From the NCBI GenBank assembly GCA_965226435.1, contig CBDDCY010000011.1:1-64000 (forward strand): a stretch of 64,000 nucleotides of DNA, given 5' to 3'. This document shows positions 1 through 9,173 of this stretch, piece by piece (the stretch's first letter is position 1; each line of letters starts with the position of its first letter). A program made the position numbers and the translations under genes. The notes beneath the pieces are model-generated. The model saw only the letters and a program-made list of their open reading frames with translations, made no database searches and was not told where the DNA came from. The DNA is from UBA6623 sp965226435 (GTDB lineage: Bacteria; Acidobacteriota; Terriglobia; Bryobacterales; UBA6623).

Positions 1-1
1 T

Positions 2-613
2 CTAAACCTGCGCGGGGTTCACGGCTATTCCGGCGCTTCCTCGCATGTGCCGGGGTTTGACGCCCGCAAGGAACACTCCAAGAAATACATGACGCCGGTG
101 ATCGAGAGTTTCCGCAAGATGCAGCGGGACGGGTTGCCCGCTGAAATCATGTCGGGCACGAGCACCGGCACCTACAACATCGACCCCGGGCTGGGGATGA
201 CGGAGTTGCAGGTCGGATCCTACGTTTTCATGGACGTCGATTACCGGCTGATCGGCGGGCAAGGCGGCGATGTCTATGAAGATTTCCAGCCCTCGCTGAC
301 CGTGCTCGCCACCGTCATCAGCCACAACTACGACGATCGCGCGACGGTCGACTCGGGACTCAAGTCGTTCGCCACGGACCGCGACTTCGGCCCCGAGGTG
401 CTCGGCTACGAAGGCGTAGGCTATCGCTTCGCCGGTGACGAGCACGGCGTTCTGACGCTGGAAGATCCCGAGCCGGCGGTCAAGCTCGGCGACAAAGTCG
501 AACTGATCGTTCCGCATTGCGACCCGAACGTGAACCTTTATGACCGCATGTATTGCACCCGCGGCGAGAAGGTTGTCGAGGTGTGGAAGGTGACCGCTCG
601 GGGTCACGGGTAG
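2..613 (+). CDS. D-threonine aldolase / D-serine dehydratase-like PLP enzyme, C-terminal part (5' end outside window)
   Basis: The reading frame is open from the first bases of the window, so this is the last ~203 residues of a longer protein (family members are ~370-400 aa). The visible part matches the C-terminal beta-domain of fold-type III PLP enzymes of the DSD1/D-threonine aldolase group, which use a divalent metal and PLP to cleave D-3-hydroxyamino acids or dehydrate D-serine. The key sight is the motif PHCDPNVNLYD near the end: the His and Cys of this motif are the metal ligands in the family. An internal ATG at position 47 is not the start, because coding-quality sequence (GVHGYSGASSHVPG) precedes it. 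The exact substrate cannot be told without the N-terminal PLP-lysine domain. Confidence 0.8.
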   Translation, partial: LNLRGVHGYSGASSHVPGFDARKEHSKKYMTPVIESFRKMQRDGLPAEIMSGTSTGTYNIDPGLGMTELQVGSYVFMDVDYRLIGGQGGDVYEDFQPSLTVLATVISHNYDDRATVDSGLKSFATDRDFGPEVLGYEGVGYRFAGDEHGVLTLEDPEPAVKLGDKVELIVPHCDPNVNLYDRMYCTRGEKVVEVWKVTARGHG

Positions 614-725
614 TTTCCTTCGGCTCACAGCGCTGTACATCGCTGTTCCGGGATTCGGACCCACTCCGCTGCCGCGCTACAATACCGCTCGCCGGTTCGG
701 CGCTAGTCAGCCCGCACGCATTCAC

Positions 726-2114
726 ATGGCTTTCCTAATCGATCGCTTTCGCAACCTTGGCGCGGGCCTCTCTTCATTCACTGAACGATGGATCCCTGAT
801 TCCTGGGTCATCTGCATGATGCTGACCAGCGTCGCTCTGCTGCTGGCGGTCTTTGGCGCCGGCGTTGGGGTCGAAGACGCCGTGCTGGCCTGGGGCGGCG
901 GCATGTGGATCTTGCTCGAGTTGGCAATGCAATTCACGATCGTCATGGTCGCGGCTTATGCTTGTGTATCGTCAGGGCCGGCGTTTCGGCTCTTCGACCG
1001 GCTGGCACGGATTCCCGATCCGGATAAGCCGCTGCAAGCGATCGCGCTGACGGCGGCGTTTTCCCTTGTGGCTGCTTTCTTGAATTGGGCGCTTTGCCTG
1101 GTGGCGTCGGCGTTGTTCGTGCCCTTCGTGTGTCGGCACAATCCGCGGGTTGATATCCGCGTTTTGATTGCCGCTGCTTATTTGGGTTTGGGGACTTTAT
1201 TTCCCTGCGGGTTTTCGAGTTCGGCCCCGCTGATCTTGGCGACTCCGGGGAACCCGCTGATCGAGCCGGCGACGGGCGCCGCCATTCTCGACCGGTTGAT
1301 CCCTGTGACGGCGACGTTGTTTACGCCCTTCAATTTCGGATATGCGGTCGCTATCGCCCTCACGGGTCTGTTTACGGTGATCGCGCTCCATCCGCGAAAA
1401 GGCGCGGTGACGCTTTCGAAAGAGCAGGTCGACGCCATCTTGCCGAAGCCTCCCTCGGTCGAAACCTCGACGACGACGCCCGCCGCGCGCCTCGACCGCT
1501 TTCCCGGGTGGGTGATTTTGGCGGTGATCTTGATCGCCTATCCACTGGGGCATTCGATTGTCACGCGCGGTTTCGGTACGAGTTGGACGATCAACGCCTA
1601 CAACATGACTTTTCTCGTCGCGGCCCTGCTGTTGCACCGCCGCCCGAACTCTTTCGTCCACGCCTGCCGAGAAGGCGTCGGCACGAGTTGGGGCATCATT
1701 TTGCAGTTCCCCTTTTACGCCGGGATTTTTGGGGTGATGAACAGCACCGGATTGGGGTCTTGGCTGGGCGCGCGCTTCGCTGAATTCGCCACGACAGGAA
1801 GCTATCCGTTGGTCGTCTATCTCTACTCGGCGTTCATGAATCTGTTTGTCCCCTCGGCGGGTTCGAAATGGTTGATCGAAGCGCCCTACTTGATTCCGGC
1901 GGGGCGCGAGTTGGGTGTGTCCGCCGAGACGGTCGTGATGGCCTACGCCTACGGAGACGCCACGACGAACTTGATTCAGCCGTTTTGGGCGATTCCGCTG
2001 CTGGCGGTGGCGCGACTGCGGTTTGGAGAGATGGTGGGCTACACGAGCCTGATCGCGGCGGCTTGTTTCGCGGTGAGCATCGTCGCGATGCTGCTGATCC
2101 CGCCGATGCTGTAA
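726..2114 (+). CDS. AtoE-family short-chain fatty acid transporter
   Basis: A 462-residue integral membrane protein with about ten to twelve hydrophobic segments spread over its whole length. It begins with a soluble stretch (RFRNLGAGLSSFTERWIPDS) that is typical of the AtoE/TIGR00366 family, which imports short-chain fatty acids such as acetoacetate and butyrate across the inner membrane. Other family signs are the conserved loop GTLFPCGFSSSAPLILATPG around residue 155 and the late SAGSKWLIEAPYLIPAG motif around residue 380. Length is normal. It starts 112 bp after the preceding gene and faces the DMT exporter tail-to-tail. The substrate is inferred from the family only. Confidence 0.87.
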   Translation: MAFLIDRFRNLGAGLSSFTERWIPDSWVICMMLTSVALLLAVFGAGVGVEDAVLAWGGGMWILLELAMQFTIVMVAAYACVSSGPAFRLFDRLARIPDPDKPLQAIALTAAFSLVAAFLNWALCLVASALFVPFVCRHNPRVDIRVLIAAAYLGLGTLFPCGFSSSAPLILATPGNPLIEPATGAAILDRLIPVTATLFTPFNFGYAVAIALTGLFTVIALHPRKGAVTLSKEQVDAILPKPPSVETSTTTPAARLDRFPGWVILAVILIAYPLGHSIVTRGFGTSWTINAYNMTFLVAALLLHRRPNSFVHACREGVGTSWGIILQFPFYAGIFGVMNSTGLGSWLGARFAEFATTGSYPLVVYLYSAFMNLFVPSAGSKWLIEAPYLIPAGRELGVSAETVVMAYAYGDATTNLIQPFWAIPLLAVARLRFGEMVGYTSLIAAACFAVSIVAMLLIPPML

Positions 2115-2184
2115 TCATTTTCCGAAAACAGCCTCACGAATCTATCGTGCATTCCGTTAACGACCGCAGGATCACAAATCTCTT

Positions 2185-2284
2185 GAGCCGCGAAGCGGCG
2201 GCAGGAATATAGCCCAGGGTGGAGCGAAGCGGAACCCTGGGTTGCTTCCTCGTTGGAGAGCAGCCCCGGACGGGGCGCAGGAGC
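2185..2284 (+). repeat. REP-like intergenic repeat, copy 1
   Basis: Begins GAGCCGCGAAGCGGCGGCAG (itself palindromic around GCCGC/GCGGC), then a second palindrome-like block in which CCCAGGGTGGAGCG is answered by GGAACCCTGGG, and ends with CCCCGGACGGGGCG. The same three-block architecture recurs at 9326-9426 and, inverted, at 9567-9662. It lies between two convergent genes (AtoE-like and DMT exporter). Similar sequences are common in intergenic DNA of Acidobacteria and Planctomycetes. Confidence 0.8.
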
Positions 2285-2356
2285 AATTGTCCGATCCAAC
2301 CCCCGAGGGGAACCGTTCATTCCTTAAAGCCGCGCCCTCAAGACATCCGGGCCATC

Positions 2357-3310
2357 TCAATCGGAACTCCGTCGCCACAGCACCGCTCCCCACAGTAACG
2401 CCACGCCCACGAGTTGCGCCGCCGTCACGGTCGTCCCCAGGAATACCCAGTTGAGCAACGCCGCCCCGGCAGGGAAACATAATTCCGCCAACGTTGCCCG
2501 CGACGCCGACGTTCCGCTCAGGCCGCGATAGTAGAACAGCAATCCCAGCAAGCCCGGCACAATCGCCAACAGCAACAGCGTCGGGATCTGCCCCGCCGAA
2601 GGCGGCGATATGGAAAGATCAGGGCTTCCCGCCACGATCAGCACGGCGAGCAAGGGGAGCGCCGCGAGCACGCGCAGCGCCGTCATCTCAAGCGGCGAAA
2701 CCGCGGGAAACATCGAACGCCCGGCCACGGTTGATGTGCCCCAGATGAACGCCGCCGCTACCGCCCACAGCGAACCTTTTTTCCACGGTCCCGCTGCGAA
2801 GCCGCTGTCGAGAGCGCCTGAGATCAGCAAGGCGGCCGAGAGAGCGACAGCGAGCCGCACCCAAAAGCGGCCCTGTGCCGACTCGTCTTCACCTAGCCAC
2901 GCCCGCGCCGCCAGGACGGCGAAGAGGGGCTGCAACTTTTGGAGAAACACGGCGGTAGTCGGGTTGCCCAGCTTGATGGCCTGGGTGAAAAATATCGTCG
3001 CCAGCGCCGAGCCGCCCCAACCGATCCACAACAGCGCCGCCCATTGGGCCGGGGTGAACGAGACCCCTCGCCGCCACATCCGAATCGCCGCGGGCAGCAA
3101 AATCAGCGCCAGAATCACATGCTCGAAGAAGACGATTTCGGCGCTGGAGAGCGTCCCGGTCAAAGGCCGGCGCAAGACGGCGTCGGTCCCCCAAAGCGTT
3201 GCGCCCGCGGCGACCCAAATGACGCCGTTCGGGCGGACTTCTCGTTTGGCGAGGCGCGGAGGAGGCTGCGGTTTGGACGGCGGCACGGCAGACCATTGTA
3301 GAATACGCAT
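2357..3310 (-). CDS. EamA/DMT-superfamily drug/metabolite exporter
   Basis: A 317-residue protein with two EamA repeats of about five hydrophobic helices each (residues ~30-165 and ~178-315). The repeats show the usual DMT glycines and the ALLNWVFLGT element in the last helix pair, normally ALLAWLFLGE. The first ~28 residues are Pro/Arg-rich (PPSKPQPPPRL) and look like a cytosolic extension, so the true start could be internal. The assigned ATG is only 17 bp from the divergent npdG start, which leaves almost no room for two promoters. Members export amino acids, nucleotides or drugs; the substrate here is unknown. Confidence 0.85.
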   Translation of the reverse strand: MRILQWSAVPPSKPQPPPRLAKREVRPNGVIWVAAGATLWGTDAVLRRPLTGTLSSAEIVFFEHVILALILLPAAIRMWRRGVSFTPAQWAALLWIGWGGSALATIFFTQAIKLGNPTTAVFLQKLQPLFAVLAARAWLGEDESAQGRFWVRLAVALSAALLISGALDSGFAAGPWKKGSLWAVAAAFIWGTSTVAGRSMFPAVSPLEMTALRVLAALPLLAVLIVAGSPDLSISPPSAGQIPTLLLLAIVPGLLGLLFYYRGLSGTSASRATLAELCFPAGAALLNWVFLGTTVTAAQLVGVALLWGAVLWRRSSD

Positions 3311-3327
3311 TCGTTCGTCTCACTCCC

Positions 3328-4038
3328 ATGTCGCAAGAAGTCGCGATCGTCGGCGGAACCGGTCAAGAAGGATTCGGGTTGGCGCTGCGCTGGGCTCGCG
3401 CTGACAGAATGGTTTTCATCGGGTCTCGCGATCCAAGCAAAGCTCGCGATGCCGCCGAGAAGGTTCGAGAACAGGTCCCCGGTTCAGCGGTCGAAGGCCT
3501 GGCTAATGAAGAGGCCGTCGCGCGGGCTCCGATCGTTGTTTTGACGGTGCCGCTGACGGTGCAGGTCGCCACGCTGAAGTCGATCCGCGACCGCTTGCAA
3601 CCCAACGCGATTGTCGTCGACACGACGGTTCCTCTCGAAAAAGCGTTGGGAGGGCGGCTCTCGCGAATCGTTCAACTCTGGGATGGGTCGGCGGCCGAGC
3701 AAGCCGAACGATACGTCGGAAAGTTGGCGCGCGTGGTGGGTGCTTTTCACAGTTTGGGATCCGAGGCGCTGCGAGATCTCGACATCGACATCGACAGCGA
3801 TGTCCTGGTAACGGGAAACGATCGCGATGCGAGGGCGGCGGTGGCGAAGCTCGTCGAGGATATCCCCGGCGCCCGGGCGGTTGACTTTGGTCCGCTCGAA
3901 AACTCTCGCTACGCCGAGCAGACCGCGGCTCTATTGATCACGCTCAACCTGCGGCACAAATCTTCCTCGGCGGGGTTGCGCTTCACGGGGATTGATCGAC
4001 ATCCCCGGCCGGCCTCGTCGGCAACGAAAGAGTGCTAG
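3328..4038 (+). CDS. npdG: NADPH-dependent F420 reductase (F420H2:NADP+ oxidoreductase)
   Basis: A 236-residue protein that transfers hydride between NADPH and coenzyme F420. The N-terminal Rossmann fingerprint is VAIVGGTGQEGFGLALRWA (residues ~5-23), followed by GSRDPSKA, which reads the NADPH 2'-phosphate. The segment VVLTVPLTVQ and the late GAFHSLG and VTGND blocks are also typical of the TIGR01915 NPD_F420 family. Its stop codon directly abuts the ATG of cofD, so it is the first gene of a four-gene F420 operon. In bacteria the reductase usually runs from NADPH to F420. Length is normal, though the last ~25 residues diverge from the family. Confidence 0.9.
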   Translation: MSQEVAIVGGTGQEGFGLALRWARADRMVFIGSRDPSKARDAAEKVREQVPGSAVEGLANEEAVARAPIVVLTVPLTVQVATLKSIRDRLQPNAIVVDTTVPLEKALGGRLSRIVQLWDGSAAEQAERYVGKLARVVGAFHSLGSEALRDLDIDIDSDVLVTGNDRDARAAVAKLVEDIPGARAVDFGPLENSRYAEQTAALLITLNLRHKSSSAGLRFTGIDRHPRPASSATKEC

Positions 4039-4980
4039 ATGCCGGGACCGCTGGTCGTTCTCGCGGGCGGCGTCGGGGCGGCTCGATTTCTCTCCGGCTT
4101 GACCGCCCATGTCGATCCGAGCGAGATAACGGTCATCGGCAACACCGCGGACGACCTGGAACTCCACGGCCTTTCGATCTCTCCCGACCTCGACACAGTC
4201 ACCTATACCCTCGCCGGCGTGGTTGATCCCGAACAAGGCTGGGGCGTCGCCCAAGACACCTTCGAATGCCTCGGCTTTCTCGACCGTTACTCGGGCGACA
4301 CCTGGTTTCGCCTGGGTGACCGAGACTTGGCGACGCATATTTACAGAACGGCCCTGCTGAACCGCGGTGTCCCGCTCTCGGAAGCGACCGCGGCCGTTGC
4401 CGAACGCCTGGGCGTCGCGTCCCGTATCCTGCCAATGACCGACGGTATTGTTCGCACTTGGATCACGACGCCGACTGATCGGCTGGATTTTCAAACCTAT
4501 TTCGTGCGGCGGGGGGCGCGGGACGAGGTTCGCCAAGTGGAGTTCGAGGGAGCCGAGGAGGCCGAACCCGCACCGGGAGTTATCGAAGCTCTGGATTCCG
4601 CACGGGGAGTGATCGTGGCTCCCAGTAATCCTTTCATCAGCATCGGTCCTATTTTGGCCGTGCCGGGAATTCGCGAGGCTCTGCGCACAACGCCCGCCAC
4701 GGTTGTCGCCGTCTCTCCCATCGCCGCCGGGCGTGCTTTCAAGGGGCCGACGGCGCGCATGATGGCGGGGCTCGGGCACGATGTTTCCGCCCTCGCCGTT
4801 GCCCGACTTTACCAAGATTTTCTCGACTCTTTCGTGCTCGACACCCAAGACGCCGCATCGGCGGAGGCGATCCGCGAGCTGGGCGTGAAATCCTTTACGG
4901 CGGACATCGCCATGTCGTCGGACGAACGCAAGAAAGCCCTCGCCGCCGAAACCTTGGAAGCGTTGGAGGCGGCGGACTGA
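4039..4980 (+). CDS. cofD: 2-phospho-L-lactate (or PEP/phosphoenolpyruvyl) transferase
   Basis: A 313-residue CofD/FbiA enzyme that joins the activated lactyl/enolpyruvyl phosphate to the deazaflavin Fo, making (dehydro-)F420-0. The N-terminal nucleotide-binding loop VVLAGGVGAARFLSGL, the Asp-containing GNTADDLELHGLSISPDLD block (residues ~35-55), the WFRLGDRDLATH motif (~95) and the APSNPFISIGPILAVPGI block (~195) are all present. It begins at the base after the npdG stop and overlaps cofC by one base (TGATG). This implies translational coupling. The Fo synthase (fbiC or cofG/H) is not in the window. Confidence 0.93.
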   Translation: MPGPLVVLAGGVGAARFLSGLTAHVDPSEITVIGNTADDLELHGLSISPDLDTVTYTLAGVVDPEQGWGVAQDTFECLGFLDRYSGDTWFRLGDRDLATHIYRTALLNRGVPLSEATAAVAERLGVASRILPMTDGIVRTWITTPTDRLDFQTYFVRRGARDEVRQVEFEGAEEAEPAPGVIEALDSARGVIVAPSNPFISIGPILAVPGIREALRTTPATVVAVSPIAAGRAFKGPTARMMAGLGHDVSALAVARLYQDFLDSFVLDTQDAASAEAIRELGVKSFTADIAMSSDERKKALAAETLEALEAAD

Positions 4981-5642
4981 TGATCTGGGCGCTGCTTCCG
5001 GTTAAGTCTCCCGACAACGCCATGGAGCGCCTCGCGCCGATGCTTTCCGCCGAGCAACGCCGAACCCTCGCCGACATACTTTATCGAGAAATGCTCGACA
5101 AACTGATGCGAGCTCGTGGGTTTGACGGCGTGGCGGTCGCGTCGAGCGATCAGTCGGTGCTCGACGCGGCGCGGCAAGCCGGTGCGGCCGTCTTGGAGGA
5201 AAGTCTCCAGCGCGGGCACGCCACCTCGGCCGACTGGGCCGCCGCGCAACTTGAAGTCCGGGGCGCCCGCGCCGTCGTCTCGCTGCCGATCGACGTGCCG
5301 CTCGCCGCGGTGTCTGAAATCGAGCAGCTCGCCGTTGCTTGCTCGCGCAGCGAAGCTCCGTCGGTGATGATCGTTCCCTCCCAAGACGGCAGCGGCACAA
5401 ACGGCCTTGGACGCACACCGCCCGGCGTCATCGAGAGTTGCTTTGGTCCGGGCAGTTTCGCGGCTCATGCCGAGAGGGCGCGTGATTGCGGCGCCGGGTT
5501 CGAAGTCTTGCGGCCGCCCGGGCTGGTCTTTGATCTCGACACGCCCGATGATCTGCGGGAGTTTCTCCGACGTTCGGGCGGCGGGGTTATCCGTAAGTTT
5601 CTCGAGCGCATTCCCGGCGAGCCCGAGGCCGCCGCGCCATGA
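4980..5642 (+). CDS. cofC: 2-phospho-L-lactate / PEP guanylyltransferase
   Basis: A 220-residue CofC/FbiD enzyme that activates 2-phospholactate or phosphoenolpyruvate with GTP to supply CofD. It starts with the nucleotidyltransferase opening MIWALLPVKSPDNAMERL. It has the family segment SQDGSGTNGLGRTPPGVI (residues ~140-157), followed by FGPGSFAAHAERARDCG and a final LVFDLDTPDDLREF. The start overlaps the cofD stop by one base and its end overlaps cofE by four bases (ATGA). Which of lactate-phosphate or PEP it uses cannot be read from sequence by eye. Confidence 0.9.
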   Translation: MIWALLPVKSPDNAMERLAPMLSAEQRRTLADILYREMLDKLMRARGFDGVAVASSDQSVLDAARQAGAAVLEESLQRGHATSADWAAAQLEVRGARAVVSLPIDVPLAAVSEIEQLAVACSRSEAPSVMIVPSQDGSGTNGLGRTPPGVIESCFGPGSFAAHAERARDCGAGFEVLRPPGLVFDLDTPDDLREFLRRSGGGVIRKFLERIPGEPEAAAP

Positions 5643-6400
5643 ATGCGCCGGGCTCCCTCCGGCTAACCGCCCTCGCGACCTTGCCCGAGATTCGTCCCGG
5701 CGACGACTTGGCGGATCTGATCGCCGCGGCTGCTCAAAGGGAAAGTTTCGTCTTTCGGAAAGGGATGGTGCTGGTAGCGGCCCAAAAAATCATCTCCAAG
5801 GCCGAGGGGGCACTTGTTGACCTTCGCACGATGACGCCGTCGTCGCGAGCTGTCTCGTACGCCGGGGAGTACGACAAGGATGCCCGCCTCGTCGAGTTGG
5901 TTCTTGAACAATCGAAGCGCATTGTTCGCATGGAGCGCGGCTTGATCATCGCCGAAACCCATCACGGTTTTGTCTGCGCCAATGCCGGCGTCGACCGCTC
6001 GAACGTCCTCGGTGATGAGCACGCAACTGTCTTGCCCGCGGACCCCGACCGCTCGGCGGCCGCGCTTCGGGAAGAGTTGCGCGTGAAGACCGGGATCGAT
6101 CTTGCCCTCGTCATCAGCGACACTTTCGGAAGGCCGTGGCGGCGCGGCCAAGTCAACGTGGCCTTGGGCGTCGCGGGGTTCCACCCGCTCGAAGACGCGC
6201 GCGGCAAGAGCGACCGCCAGGGCCGCCCGCTGGTCGCGACGGAACCGGCAACCGCCGATGAAATCGCCGCCGCCGCGGGTTTGCTGATGGCCAAGGATTC
6301 CGGATGCGCCGTTGTGCTCATCGAGGGCTTGCGACTCGAATCGGCGGAAGGAAGCGCGCGGGAGCTGATGCGCGGACCCGAGCATGATCTGTTTCGCTGA
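5639..6400 (+). CDS. cofE: Coenzyme F420-0:L-glutamate ligase
   Basis: A 253-residue CofE-domain protein that adds the L-glutamate tail to F420-0 with GTP. Family signatures are VLVAAQKIISKAEGALVDL (residues ~42-60), the catalytic-region block FVCANAGVDRSNV (~110-122), LVISDTFGRPWRRGQVNVAL (~160-180) and ATEPATADEIAAAAGLLM near residue 205. It is the stand-alone archaeal-type length: the C-terminal nitroreductase-like domain fused in actinobacterial FbiB is absent. It closes the operon; the next gene begins 172 bp later after a spacer with no strong feature. Confidence 0.92.
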   Translation: MNAPGSLRLTALATLPEIRPGDDLADLIAAAAQRESFVFRKGMVLVAAQKIISKAEGALVDLRTMTPSSRAVSYAGEYDKDARLVELVLEQSKRIVRMERGLIIAETHHGFVCANAGVDRSNVLGDEHATVLPADPDRSAAALREELRVKTGIDLALVISDTFGRPWRRGQVNVALGVAGFHPLEDARGKSDRQGRPLVATEPATADEIAAAAGLLMAKDSGCAVVLIEGLRLESAEGSARELMRGPEHDLFR

Positions 6401-6572
6401 GACCGGCCAAACGGTTGCAATTTGGTTCGAGGGGAGGTTTTGGCGGTTCCGGTGTTAATATCACTCGTTCCCCTTCTTGCGGTGAGCGATTCTTGACGCC
6501 GACATTGCAGCGAACGATGTCCTCGGACTCAACGGGCTGGAGTCTATCGAAAGTTCTTCCCAACCTCCGATA

Positions 6573-7577
6573 ATGAATTCCATGGATGTCGCTGTCGTGC
6601 AAGCCGGTCCAATTGCCTTTGACCGCGAGCGGACTCTCGAAAAAGTCCGCGGTCTCACCGCCGACGCGGCTCGCGAGGGCGCGCAACTCGTCGTCTTCCC
6701 CGAGGCCTTCGTCTCGGGGTATCCCAAGGGCGCTGATTTCGTCACGCGGGTCGGCATGCGATCGCCCGAGGGTCGTCGCTGGTTTCGGCGTTATTTCGAA
6801 AGCGCCGTCGATGTCCCCGGCCCCGCGATGGACCGGCTCGCGAAGATCGCTTCCGATCATGAAGTCCATCTCGTGATCGGTGTTATCGAGCGCGAGGGCG
6901 GCACGCTTTATTGCACGATCTTGTTCTTCAGTCCCGACCACGGCCTGATCGGCAAACACCGCAAGGTGATGCCGACGGCGATGGAGCGTGTCATCTGGGG
7001 ACAAGGCGACGGTTCAACGCTGCCGGTCCTCGAAACGCCGCTAGGCCGAATCGGTGCCGTGATCTGCTGGGAAAATTACATGCCGCTGCTGCGCATGGCG
7101 ATGTATGCGAAAGGCGTCGAGATTTACTGCGCCCCAACCGTCGACGACCGCGACACCTGGCAGCCGACGATGCAACACATTGCGCTCGAAGGCCGTTGCT
7201 TTGTGCTTTCCGCCTGCCAATACATCGAGCGGTCGGCCTATCCCGAGGACTATCCCGACTTGCCGTCGGATGAGCCCGAGGCCACTGTCATTCGCGGCGG
7301 CAGCGTCATCGTCAACCCGCTTGGCAAGGTTCTCGCCGGGCCTTGCTACGGCGAGGAGCGTATTTTGACCGCGCAGCTCGACCTCAACGAAATCATCGAA
7401 GGCAAGTATGACCTCGACGTGACCGGCCACTACGCTCGGCCCGAAGTTTTCAGCTTGACGGTGAACGAGCGGCCGGCCCGGGCCGTGACGGTTCGCGCCG
7501 CCGCGCCCGGCCAAGAAGAACGTCGCGAAACCGAGTCGGGTGAAGATGAATCTCCACGAGACCGCCCGTCAAGCTGA
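6573..7577 (+). CDS. Carbon-nitrogen hydrolase, nitrilase-like
   Basis: A 334-residue nitrilase-superfamily protein. The catalytic triad is visible: Glu44 in VFPEAFVSGYPKG, Lys131 in KHRKVMPT and Cys165 in VICWENYMP. The CWENYMPLLR form, the long insertion with SDEPEA and the length are those of true aliphatic/aryl nitrilases, which convert nitriles to acids plus ammonia, more than of amidases or beta-ureidopropionase. About 30 C-terminal residues are Arg/Glu-rich and probably disordered. It does not look like part of the F420 operon (172-bp gap), and nearby genes give no clue to the nitrile substrate. Confidence 0.85.
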   Translation: MNSMDVAVVQAGPIAFDRERTLEKVRGLTADAAREGAQLVVFPEAFVSGYPKGADFVTRVGMRSPEGRRWFRRYFESAVDVPGPAMDRLAKIASDHEVHLVIGVIEREGGTLYCTILFFSPDHGLIGKHRKVMPTAMERVIWGQGDGSTLPVLETPLGRIGAVICWENYMPLLRMAMYAKGVEIYCAPTVDDRDTWQPTMQHIALEGRCFVLSACQYIERSAYPEDYPDLPSDEPEATVIRGGSVIVNPLGKVLAGPCYGEERILTAQLDLNEIIEGKYDLDVTGHYARPEVFSLTVNERPARAVTVRAAAPGQEERRETESGEDESPRDRPSS

Positions 7578-7688
7578 AAGACTGGACACAACACGGCCCG
7601 GTCTGACAATCTGATACCGAACGTTGAATTTCTCCGGTTCTTGTCTCATCCGAGGACTGCAACCCAACGAGCCCGCGGGCCCACGAAA

Positions 7689-9173
7689 ATGGCAAACTCC
7701 CGAAATACGAAATGCCTTTCCGAACAGCTCTCCTACGGGGGGCGCGCGCCGATCGACCGCCGTCAATTCCTATGGCACTCCGGCGGCGGGTTGGGCGGCG
7801 TGGCGCTGGCCCATTTGCTCGGTCATTCCGGAGCCCTCGCCGGCACTCCTGAATCTCGCGAAGACCTCAACGGCGGCCTGCACCATCGAGCCAAGGCCAA
7901 GCGCGTCGTGCAGCTATTTATGTCCGGGGCGGCGAGCCAGTGCGACACGTTTGATTACAAACCGCTGTTGATCGAAAGGAACGGCGAAAAGTTCGACCCG
8001 GGCGGCAAGGTCGAGTTGTTCCAAAGCGAGGCCGGGCCGGTGATGCAAAGCCCCTGGGAGTGGAGGCAGCACGGCGAATCGGGCAAGTGGGTCAGCAGCC
8101 TCGTGCCGCACCTGGCCGGTTGTGTCGACGATATCGCTTTTCTGCCGTCGATGATCTCGAAGTCAAACGTTCACGGTCCGGCGACCTTTATGCAAAACAC
8201 CGGCTTCGTCGTGCCGGGATTCCCGAGCATGGGCGCTTGGGTGTCCTACGGGCTGGGTTCGATGACCGATGAGTTGCCGACCTTCGTCGTCATGCCCGAT
8301 GTGCGGGGTTTCGCGCCCAACGGGCCGGGTAATCATTCGGCGGGATTTCTGCCGGCTTCGAGTCAGGGAACGATGATGCGGGTCGGTCGCCAGAACGCGA
8401 TTCACGATCTGTTCCCGCCTGATTCGGCGGACTTCATCACGCCCGCCGGGGAGGTCGACACTCTCGAAACCCTCGAAAAGCTCAATCGAGTGCATCTCCG
8501 TGAGCGCCCCGGCGATTCGCGGCTCGAAGCGCGCATCCAATCCTATGAGATGGCCGCGAAGCTGCAAGTCAGCGCGCCCGAAGTGCTGGATATTTCCGGC
8601 GAGTCCGAGGCCACGAAAAAACTCTACGGGCTGGACGAAAAAATCACCGCCGATTTCGGCCTCAGTTGCTTGGTCGCGCGTCGTCTGCTCGAGCGTGGTG
8701 TTCGCTTTATCCAGCTATGGAGCGGGGCCGATAACGGCTTCCCGCGCCGCAACTGGGACAGCCACGAAGACCTCGTCAAGGATCACGGCGGCATGGCCAA
8801 GGGCATGGACCAACCCGCGGCGGCCTTAATCAAGGACCTCAAAGCTCGCGGGCTACTCGACGACACGATCGTCTATTGGACGACCGAGTTCGGGCGCATG
8901 CCTTGCAGCCAAGGCACCAAGGGACGCGATCACAACCCCTTTTCATTTACCAGTTGGCTCGCCGGGGGCGGGGTGAAGGGCGGTACGACTTATGGGGCCA
9001 GCGACGAATGGTCTTACAAGGCCGCCGAGCACCCGATCTATTGCTACGACGTGCATGCCACGGTCCTGCATCTACTCGGCATCGACCACAAACGACTAAC
9101 CTACCGCCACAACGGTATCGACCGCCGCCTGACCGATGTCCACGGGGAAGTCATTCACGAGATCGTGAGTTAG
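7689..9173 (+). CDS. DUF1501 protein (sulfatase-fold, exported via Tat-like signal)
   Basis: A ~494-residue DUF1501 protein, a family with the alkaline-phosphatase/sulfatase fold and largely unknown activity, abundant in Planctomycetes and Acidobacteria. The N-terminus has a Tat-like signal, APIDRRQFLWHSGGGLGGVA, followed by a hydrophobic stretch. Family landmarks are LFMSGAASQCDTFDYKP (~75), NVHGPATFMQNTGF, GVRFIQLWSGAD, WDSHEDL and TTEFGRMP followed by GRDHNP (~410). The ATG at 7689 is preferred to a TTG at 7641 because it places the twin arginines ~25 residues in. The usual DUF1549/DUF1553 cytochrome partner is not adjacent. Confidence 0.88.
   Translation: MANSRNTKCLSEQLSYGGRAPIDRRQFLWHSGGGLGGVALAHLLGHSGALAGTPESREDLNGGLHHRAKAKRVVQLFMSGAASQCDTFDYKPLLIERNGEKFDPGGKVELFQSEAGPVMQSPWEWRQHGESGKWVSSLVPHLAGCVDDIAFLPSMISKSNVHGPATFMQNTGFVVPGFPSMGAWVSYGLGSMTDELPTFVVMPDVRGFAPNGPGNHSAGFLPASSQGTMMRVGRQNAIHDLFPPDSADFITPAGEVDTLETLEKLNRVHLRERPGDSRLEARIQSYEMAAKLQVSAPEVLDISGESEATKKLYGLDEKITADFGLSCLVARRLLERGVRFIQLWSGADNGFPRRNWDSHEDLVKDHGGMAKGMDQPAAALIKDLKARGLLDDTIVYWTTEFGRMPCSQGTKGRDHNPFSFTSWLAGGGVKGGTTYGASDEWSYKAAEHPIYCYDVHATVLHLLGIDHKRLTYRHNGIDRRLTDVHGEVIHEIVS

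Noticed and set aside
47..613. ATG at 47 as the start of a complete small protein
   Set aside because: Family-typical coding sequence continues upstream to the window edge, so the gene is partial.
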